Source: Desulfobulbus sp.
GTDB lineage: Bacteria > Desulfobacterota > Desulfobulbia > Desulfobulbales > Desulfobulbaceae
DNA: 6,029 nt
Assembly: GCA_017998195.1 (NCBI GenBank)
Contig: JAGODN010000164.1
Span: forward strand, 1-6,029
Reading direction: 5' to 3'
Shown here: piece by piece, positions 1-4,380 of the stretch
Position numbering within the stretch: position 1 is the first letter of the stretch
Layout of the letters: each line of letters starts with the position of its first letter
The notes under the pieces: generated by a model
Database searches by the model: none
Told to the model about the DNA's origin: nothing
The model's input: the letters and a program-made list of their open reading frames with translations, nothing else
Position numbers and translations under genes: made by a program

Positions 1-248
1 GGCCGATCGCGGGCGATGCCGTTTTGGAGCGGGTCCACGTTGGGCGGCTCGGTGTAGGTGACGTCGGCCATCTCCGGGTCGGTCATGATCGTGGCCGGGT
101 TGGAGTTGACCAGCACGATGCGGTAGCCGAGTTCGCGCAGGGCCTTGCAGGCCTGGGTGCCGGAGTAGTCGAATTCGCAGGCCTGGCCGATGATGATCGG
201 GCCGGAGCCGATGATCAGGACCGTGCGGATGTCGTTGCGTTTGGGCAT
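1..248 (-). CDS. carB: Carbamoyl-phosphate synthase large subunit, N-terminal fragment
   Basis: This is the start of CarB, the large subunit that makes carbamoyl phosphate from bicarbonate, ATP and ammonia for pyrimidine and arginine synthesis. The ammonia normally comes from the small glutaminase subunit CarA. Only 82 complete codons are visible because the gene runs off the left edge; the family is usually about 1,070 residues. The visible part is highly typical: MPKRNDI at the start, the glycine-rich IGSGPIIIGQACEFDYSG stretch at residues 13-30, then VNSNPATIMTDPEMAD at 47-62, which belong to the first pre-ATP-grasp region. The ATG at 246-248 matches the family start and has a good ribosome binding site. 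carA is not the gene just upstream: a flavoprotein gene sits there, 139 bases away. Identification is secure; whether the rest of the gene is intact cannot be seen. Confidence 0.97.
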   Translation of the reverse strand, partial: MPKRNDIRTVLIIGSGPIIIGQACEFDYSGTQACKALRELGYRIVLVNSNPATIMTDPEMADVTYTEPPNVDPLQNGIARDR

Positions 249-255
249 GGATGTT

Positions 256-261
256 CTCCTC
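256..261 (-). promoter_or_regulatory. Ribosome binding site of carB
   Basis: On the minus strand the sequence reads GAGGAG followed by seven bases and then the carB ATG. This spacing is normal for a strong Shine-Dalgarno site and supports the chosen carB start. Confidence 0.8.
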
Positions 262-289
262 GATGTGGGGCGATAGGGGCAACCGGCGT

Positions 290-305
290 CCGGCCATGGG
301 GCCGG
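290..305 (-). repeat. Small hairpin in the carB leader
   Basis: CCGGCC and GGCCGG (290-295 and 300-305) form a perfect 6-bp stem with a 4-base loop in the gap before carB, about 30 bases upstream of the ribosome binding site. It could fold in the carB leader RNA. No T-tract follows and no alternative antiterminator pairing is evident, so an attenuation role is not supported. In such GC-rich DNA it may be chance. I see no convincing promoter in the rest of the 249-387 gap. Confidence 0.25.
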
Positions 306-344
306 TGCCGGTGACGGAATTCGGGCAGCGCGGTCGGGACTCGG

Positions 345-374
345 CCGGGCCGGGCGGGCGGCGGCTTGGCCCGG
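345..374 (-). terminator. Possible weak terminator hairpin after the CrtI-like gene
   Basis: A perfect 7-bp inverted repeat (345-351 with 368-374, loop of 16) lies 13 bases past the stop of the CrtI-like gene in the transcribed direction. It could mark the end of that transcript before carB. No run of T follows it on the minus strand, so it is not a classical intrinsic terminator, and chance GC pairing is a real alternative. Confidence 0.25.
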
Positions 375-387
375 GGCGGGCGGTGGT

Positions 388-1836
388 TCATGGCCGCCGG
401 AGCAGCCGGTCCGCGGCCAGGGCCGCGCCGACCGTGACCCCGGCCAGGCTCTGGCCGGGAAATGCGTGGTCGCCGACCAGGGTGCAGTTGTCGAGGCCGA
501 AACGACGCTGGCGCGGCGGCAGCCAGGAGGTCTGGGCGTAGCCGCCCACCAGGCCCAGATGCCGGCCGGTGTAGCGGTGGTAGGTGACCGGCGTGCCGGC
601 AAGCAGCGGTTCCGCCCCGGGGAGGCCGACCTGCGCATCGATGAGGGCCAGCGCCCGTTCGGTGTAGCGCTCTTTCAGGGCGGCGTAGGCTTCGGGGCCG
701 CTGTTGCGCGCCTGCCACCAGGGCTCGACCCGGGTGTGGGTGGACACGGTGAGCGCGCTCCGGCCCGCCGGCGCCCGGGTGTGGTCGTCCGGGTGCGAGG
801 CGGAGAGGAAGAGCGAATCCCCTTCGGCGAGCGTGGCCGCACCGGGGCGGATGAGCTGCACATGTTCGGCCGGCAGGCTGCGCACCCAGTCCCGCTCAAC
901 CCCCAGGTGGAGGACAAAGGCCCCCCACTCGGCCCGGTTGGCCGCGGCCCAGTCGCCGGCCGCGGGCCGGCCAAGCAGCCGGGCCAGCAGGGCGTCCGAG
1001 CCGTTGACGAGCACCTGGCGCGCCCGGTAGCGACCGCGGTCCGTTTCCGCCGCCTCGATGGTGTGGCCGCGGACCACCAGCCGCTCCACCCGCTCGCCGG
1101 TGTGCAGGTGGCCGCCGCGCTCGCGCACCGCCCGGCTGAGCTGCTCGGCCACCGTGCCGAGGCCGCCGTCGATGCGGCAGGGCTGCTGCCGGGGCAGGTC
1201 CAGGGCGAGTGCTGCGAACAGGGCGTTGGTCCGCTCGGCCGTGGCCTGGGCGGAGATGAGCAGCTGGGCGTCGATGAAGCGGCGCAAGGCGGCGTCCCGG
1301 TCCAGGCCGTGATCGGCCAGCCACCTTGCGGCCGTGGTGGTGGCCAGGCCGAGCAGCCGGCCGCGCACCGTGGTCGCCAGTCGCCGGACCAGGGCGGACA
1401 GCTGGCTCGGCCGGCTGCGGCCGTACTGGTCGAGCAGCAGGGCGCTCAGGGCCCAGAGGCTGTCGGCCACCTCGGCCTGTTCCCGCCAGAACGGGCCGCT
1501 GGCCGGAAAGGCGTGCAGGATCGCGTCCCGCCGGGCGGTGAGCGGCAGGGTTAGGTCGCCCTCGCGGTACTCCCAGGCCACCTCGAGCGGGTGGGCCGGC
1601 CAGTGGAGCGCCAGCCGCCGGGCCAGCCAGTGGAGCGGGCCGCCGGGCTGGAGACCGGCGCCGATGGTGGCGCCGGCGTCGAAGCGATAGCCGCGGTGGA
1701 CAAAGGTCGCGGCGCAGCCGCCGGGCTGGTTGTGCTGTTCGAGCACGAGCACGCTGCGGCCGGCGTCGGCGAGCAGGGCGCCGGCAGCGAGACCGCCGAC
1801 ACCTGCGCCGACGATGAGCACGTCGTAGCTGATCAT
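388..1836 (-). CDS. FAD-dependent oxidoreductase, CrtI/phytoene-desaturase-related (COG1233 type)
   Basis: A 482-residue flavoprotein of the CrtI/CrtISO/CrtD superfamily, whose members desaturate, isomerise or otherwise oxidise carotenoids and other hydrophobic substrates. The N-terminus has the Rossmann dinucleotide fold: VLIVGAGVGG with GxGxxG at residues 10-15, the acidic residue E33 that should hold the adenosine ribose, and QPGGCAATF around 37-45. The C-terminus has the family's FAD-binding signature LVGDHAFPGQSLAGVTVG at about 453-470. Length is normal and no frameshift is seen. The only good start is the ATG at 1834-1836; it places the dinucleotide fold at the very N-terminus, but no clear Shine-Dalgarno site precedes it. 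The upstream flavoprotein gene ends 39 bases away, so translation may depend on coupling. No crtB, crtE or other carotenoid gene is in view, so the substrate cannot be assigned. The superfamily call is firm; carotenoid activity is only a possibility. Confidence 0.88.
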   Translation of the reverse strand: MISYDVLIVGAGVGGLAAGALLADAGRSVLVLEQHNQPGGCAATFVHRGYRFDAGATIGAGLQPGGPLHWLARRLALHWPAHPLEVAWEYREGDLTLPLTARRDAILHAFPASGPFWREQAEVADSLWALSALLLDQYGRSRPSQLSALVRRLATTVRGRLLGLATTTAARWLADHGLDRDAALRRFIDAQLLISAQATAERTNALFAALALDLPRQQPCRIDGGLGTVAEQLSRAVRERGGHLHTGERVERLVVRGHTIEAAETDRGRYRARQVLVNGSDALLARLLGRPAAGDWAAANRAEWGAFVLHLGVERDWVRSLPAEHVQLIRPGAATLAEGDSLFLSASHPDDHTRAPAGRSALTVSTHTRVEPWWQARNSGPEAYAALKERYTERALALIDAQVGLPGAEPLLAGTPVTYHRYTGRHLGLVGGYAQTSWLPPRQRRFGLDNCTLVGDHAFPGQSLAGVTVGAALAADRLLRRP

Positions 1837-1875
1837 GGCCGCGGGCGCGGAGCGAACAACACGGGCGGAAAGGGC

Positions 1876-2268
1876 CTAGGCCAGTTCCTTGCGCCCGCCG
1901 CCGAGCAGGTTGAGGGCCTTGTCCACCCGGAAGCGGACCAGGAACTTGCGCTCCTGCTCACCCTCGTCCGGCCGCCTGGGCCGCCGGCTCATGGCGCGGA
2001 TCTGTTCCTGGTCGGTGCTCTCGTCGAGAAAGGTCAGGTACAGCCGCACCCCCTGGTAGGAGGTGCCCTCCTCGAGGAACAGGTAGCAGGCGTGGGGATT
2101 GTCGGCCAGGTTGGCATGGCTGCGGCGGTCGAGCATGATGAACACCACCTCGTCCCGGCCCTGCACGTGCGGCCGGCCGTAGATGGCGGTGTTCACCTCG
2201 CCCTGGCCGTCACAGGTGGCCAGCACGCCGGTGCCCTTGGTGGTCGCGAAATACTGTTCGAGTTGCAT
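1876..2268 (-). CDS. Pyridoxamine 5'-phosphate oxidase family protein (FMN split barrel)
   Basis: A 130-residue protein resembling the small, single-domain FMN-binding split-barrel proteins grouped with pyridoxamine phosphate oxidases. Family features visible are the opening MQLEQYFATTKGTGVLATCD, a strand ending in the conserved AIYGRPHV (residues 29-36), the FIMLDRRSHANLADNPHACYLF stretch (43-64), and a VRLYLTF strand (74-80). Such proteins usually dimerise and bind FMN, F420 or haem; most are not true PdxH enzymes, and this one is too short (PdxH is about 210-220 residues), so vitamin B6 synthesis should not be assumed. Its ATG is preceded by ACGGGGAACC, a modest ribosome binding site. It lies 97 bases after the PurF-like gene, beyond a strong hairpin, and 39 bases before the CrtI-like flavoprotein gene, with which it may be co-transcribed. 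The exact cofactor and substrate are unknown. Confidence 0.85.
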   Translation of the reverse strand: MQLEQYFATTKGTGVLATCDGQGEVNTAIYGRPHVQGRDEVVFIMLDRRSHANLADNPHACYLFLEEGTSYQGVRLYLTFLDESTDQEQIRAMSRRPRRPDEGEQERKFLVRFRVDKALNLLGGGRKELA

Positions 2269-2306
2269 GGTTCCCCGTTTGCGTGAGAGATGGCGCGGAG
2301 GGCGGA

Positions 2307-2361
2307 CGGGCCGACCCCGGTGCGCCCGGTCCGCGCCGGGCGCCGGTGCCGTGTCGGCCCG
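2307..2361 (-). terminator. Nested GC-rich hairpin just after the PurF-like gene
   Basis: A perfect 9-bp outer stem (2307-2315 with 2353-2361) encloses a 4-bp stem (2317-2320 with 2343-2346) and a 7-bp inner stem (2323-2329 with 2336-2342) with a 6-base loop. It begins four bases past the PurF-like stop codon, where a terminator or a 3'-end stabilising structure is expected. There is no T-tract on the transcribed strand, so it may slow polymerase, protect the transcript end or tune read-through into the flavoprotein pair rather than act as a standard intrinsic terminator. The pairing was read directly; the function is inferred. Confidence 0.45.
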
Positions 2362-2365
2362 GGTT

Positions 2366-3769
2366 TCAGGGGCAGCAGCCCCCGTTCCAGCAGTGGGTGC
2401 AGAGGTGTTCCCGGGGCAGGCCGATGGCGGCCACCAGGTCGTCGAGGCGCTGGTAGCAGAGCGAGGTCAGACCGAGCCGGGCGCGCAGGGCCTCGACCAG
2501 GGCCTGGTGCTCGGGCGAGCCGTCCCGGGCGTAGCGGTCCAGGTTCCGGTCCCGGTCGCCCTCGAGGGCGTGGATGGTCTTGCGGCCGAGCAGGTCCAGG
2601 GTGGAGCGCGAGGTGGAGAAGTTGAGGAATTCGCAGGGAAAGATCAGGGCCGGACAGGCGAGCCGCACGTGCACCTCGCGGGCGCCGATGGCGAACAGGG
2701 CGCGCACGTTGTCCTTGAGCTGGGTGCCGCGGACGATGGAGTCGTCGCAGAGCATCAGCCGACGGCCCTCGATCAGCCGCCGCACCGGGATCAGCTTCAT
2801 CTTGGCCACCAGGTCGCGCATGGCCTGGTCCTGGGGCATGAAGCTGCGCGGCCAGGTGGGGGTGTACTTGACGAAGGGCCGGTTGTAGGGGATCTTCCGT
2901 TCGTTGGCGTAGCCCAGGGCGTGACCGATGCCCGAGTCCGGGATGCCGGCGACCACGTCCACCTCCACCCGGTCGTGGCGGGCCATGGCCGCGCCGCAGT
3001 CGTAGCGCACCTGCTCGACGTTGAGGCCTTCGTACTCGGAGGCCGGGTAGCCGTAGTAGACCCACAGAAACGAGCAGATCTGCATCCGCTCGCCCGGCGG
3101 CAGTCGCTGTTCCCAGCCGTCCGCGGTGAGCCGCAGGACCTCGCCCGGACCGAGGAAATGGTCGGTGGCAAGATCCAGGTTGGGAAAGGCGCTGGTCTCG
3201 GAGGTCACCGCGGTGGCCCCGTCCCGCCGGCCCACCACCAGCGGCGTGCGTCCGAGCCGGTCGCGGGCCGCGTAGATCCCCTGCTCGGTGAGCAGCAGCA
3301 GCGAGCAGGAGCCCTCGATCAGTTCCTGGGCGCGGCGGATGCCGGCCTCGAAGCTCTCCTCCTGGCAGATGAGCATGGCCGTCACCTCGGTGGCGTTGGC
3401 AACGCCGTCCGAGGTGCCGGAGAAATGCCGCCGGTTCCGCCAGGCCTGGCGGATCAGGGCCTCCATGTTGTTGATGCGGCCGACCGTGACGATGCCGAAG
3501 GTGCCCAGGTGAGAGCTGATGATGAGCGGCTGCGGGTCGGTGTCGCTGATCACGCCGATGCCCTGGCGGCCGTGGAAGCGGTGCAGTTCGCTCTCGAACT
3601 TGGAGCGGAAGTAGCTGTTCTCGATGTTGTGGATGGCGCGGTGAAAGCCGTGCTCGTTGCGCACCGCCATGCCGCCCCGCTTGGTGCCCAGGTGGGAGTG
3701 GTAGTCCGTGCCGTAGTACAGGTCCGCCACGCAGTCCGACTGCGAGACGATACCGAAAAGCCCGCCCAT
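2366..3769 (-). CDS. PurF-like amidophosphoribosyltransferase homologue with a degenerate glutaminase site
   Basis: A 467-residue homologue of PurF, which moves glutamine-derived ammonia onto PRPP in the first step of purine synthesis. The phosphoribosyltransferase half (about 225-467) is well kept: GIPDSG (275-280), KYTPTWPRSF (301-310), and the PRPP loop LCDDSIVRGTQ (340-350). C232, C379, C457 and C460 align with the four cysteines that hold the 4Fe-4S cluster in Bacillus subtilis PurF. The N-terminal Ntn-glutaminase half is recognisable (GGLFGIVS; YAARDRLGRTPLVVG at 166-180), but the nucleophilic Cys is Gly2, the HVRY arginine is missing (GVISDT at 72-77), the NGN oxyanion motif reads GRINN (97-101), and the glutamine-binding Asp of SDTE reads NATE (125-128). 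No propeptide precedes it. The length matches PurF and the frame is intact, so this looks like a specialised subfamily, not decay. It may use free ammonia or another amine donor, or have a different role. The ATG has an AGAGG site five bases upstream. PilZ ends 42 bases before it. Confidence 0.9.
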   Translation of the reverse strand: MGGLFGIVSQSDCVADLYYGTDYHSHLGTKRGGMAVRNEHGFHRAIHNIENSYFRSKFESELHRFHGRQGIGVISDTDPQPLIISSHLGTFGIVTVGRINNMEALIRQAWRNRRHFSGTSDGVANATEVTAMLICQEESFEAGIRRAQELIEGSCSLLLLTEQGIYAARDRLGRTPLVVGRRDGATAVTSETSAFPNLDLATDHFLGPGEVLRLTADGWEQRLPPGERMQICSFLWVYYGYPASEYEGLNVEQVRYDCGAAMARHDRVEVDVVAGIPDSGIGHALGYANERKIPYNRPFVKYTPTWPRSFMPQDQAMRDLVAKMKLIPVRRLIEGRRLMLCDDSIVRGTQLKDNVRALFAIGAREVHVRLACPALIFPCEFLNFSTSRSTLDLLGRKTIHALEGDRDRNLDRYARDGSPEHQALVEALRARLGLTSLCYQRLDDLVAAIGLPREHLCTHCWNGGCCP

Positions 3770-3774
3770 GATAG

Positions 3775-3779
3775 CCTCT
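3775..3779 (-). promoter_or_regulatory. Ribosome binding site of the PurF-like gene
   Basis: AGAGG on the minus strand, five bases before the ATG. It supports the start that makes glycine, not cysteine, the second residue, which matters because the nucleophile of this enzyme class is the first residue of the mature chain. Confidence 0.65.
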
Positions 3780-3811
3780 GATGGGGTTGCGTCCCGCTGC
3801 CGGCCCTGCCG

Positions 3812-4237
3812 TCAGTACAGGATCTTGGATGCGTACAGGCCGGCGATGTAGTCGGCTGAACCTTCGTTGAGGGCCTCGAACATGACACCGACGATGGTGC
3901 GGCCGCCCTCCTGCTTGATGTGGCGCACCGTCCCCCTGGCGAGGATCTTGGCGGGTCCGAGCACGAAGCCGGTCTTCACCGGCTGGCCGATGGCCAGCGG
4001 TATGGCCACGCTTAAGGCCGCCCCGCCCCGGGAAAGGTCGACCAGGCGCGCGTCCAGGGTCTGGCCGGCGATGGCGATCTTGGCCGGGATGGCGCCGGTC
4101 TCGAACAGCTGCTGCAGCGACCCGGCGTCCAGGCGGGAGTGGGAACGGTTGTCGACCTTCTCCTGGGCCTTGTAGTCCCAGTCGACCGAGAGGCCGTCCA
4201 GGGAGGGGATGTCGTCCCAGCTTTTTTTCGGTTCCAT
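3812..4237 (-). CDS. PilZ domain protein, probable c-di-GMP receptor
   Basis: A 141-residue cytosolic protein with one PilZ domain, a small beta barrel that binds the second messenger c-di-GMP and passes the signal to a partner. Both binding motifs are present: RxxxR as RSHSR (residues 31-35) and D/NxSxxG as DLSRGG (67-72), so ligand binding is likely. About 30 charged or polar residues precede the domain (MEPKKSWDDIPSLDGLSVDW), and no membrane segment or signal peptide is seen. The start used is the ATG at 4235-4237, because GGAGGAGGA lies just upstream; a TTG at 4259-4261 would add eight residues but would place this site inside the gene. The PurF-like gene follows after 42 bases and a sensor kinase gene precedes it, though nothing shows the three act together. 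The output (motility, biofilm, other) cannot be told from the sequence. Confidence 0.85.
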   Translation of the reverse strand: MEPKKSWDDIPSLDGLSVDWDYKAQEKVDNRSHSRLDAGSLQQLFETGAIPAKIAIAGQTLDARLVDLSRGGAALSVAIPLAIGQPVKTGFVLGPAKILARGTVRHIKQEGGRTIVGVMFEALNEGSADYIAGLYASKILY

Positions 4238-4238
4238 G

Positions 4239-4247
4239 TCCTCCTCC
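4239..4247 (-). promoter_or_regulatory. Strong ribosome binding site of the PilZ gene
   Basis: The minus strand reads GGAGGAGGA directly upstream of the ATG at 4235-4237, a near-ideal Shine-Dalgarno sequence. It decides the PilZ start in favour of this ATG over the upstream in-frame TTG. Confidence 0.8.
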
Positions 4248-4282
4248 GGTGTGGCGGTCAACGGCCGCGGTGAACCCGCGCT

Positions 4283-4311
4283 AAATTAGAGGTTTTCCCC
4301 CGGTCTGTCCA
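4283..4311 (-). promoter_or_regulatory. Possible sigma-70-type promoter for the PilZ and PurF-like genes
   Basis: In an AT-rich pocket within otherwise very GC-rich DNA, the minus strand carries TGGACA (4306-4311; five of six matches to the -35 consensus). It is followed either by TCTAAT (4285-4290; five of six to the -10 consensus, but a short 15-base spacer) or by TAATTT (4283-4288; 17-base spacer, poorer match). Transcription would start near 4276, giving a leader of about 40 bases before the PilZ ATG. Neither pairing is ideal, so this is a candidate only. Confidence 0.35.
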
Positions 4312-4360
4312 TGCAATTCTGCAGCGGCGGCCGGAACCGCGGGCTCGGCGGCGGGACGGC

Positions 4361-4378
4361 GGCGCCCGGCCCGGCGCC
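4361..4378 (-). terminator. Short GC hairpin after the histidine kinase stop
   Basis: GGCGCC occurs twice (4361-4366 and 4373-4378) as a perfect 6-bp stem with a 6-base loop, two bases beyond the kinase stop codon. The position suits a transcript end, and a candidate promoter follows before PilZ. There is no T-tract, so termination is unproven. Confidence 0.3.
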
Positions 4379-4380
4379 CT

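Noticed and set aside
466..1554. A 362-codon plus-strand open frame opposite the CrtI-like gene
   Set aside because: Low-complexity translation with no motif; shadow of the flavoprotein gene.
1599..1637. 12-base direct repeat (GCCAGTGGAGCG at 1599-1610 and 1626-1637)
   Set aside because: It is in frame within the CrtI-like gene and encodes two similar Leu-His-Trp stretches nine residues apart; best explained by coding and composition, not by a mobile or regulatory repeat.
2183..3781. A 532-codon open frame on the plus strand opposite the PurF-like gene
   Set aside because: Its translation resembles no family, is rich in Gly, Val, Ala and Asp, and lies opposite a gene with clear motifs. Long antisense open frames are expected in GC-rich DNA.
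4238..4261. TTG start giving a PilZ protein eight residues longer
   Set aside because: The very strong ribosome binding site lies inside this extension and points to the ATG at 4235-4237.
4311..4335. Possible sigma-54 promoter at a TTGCA element upstream of PilZ
   Set aside because: The required GG ten bases before the GC is absent.
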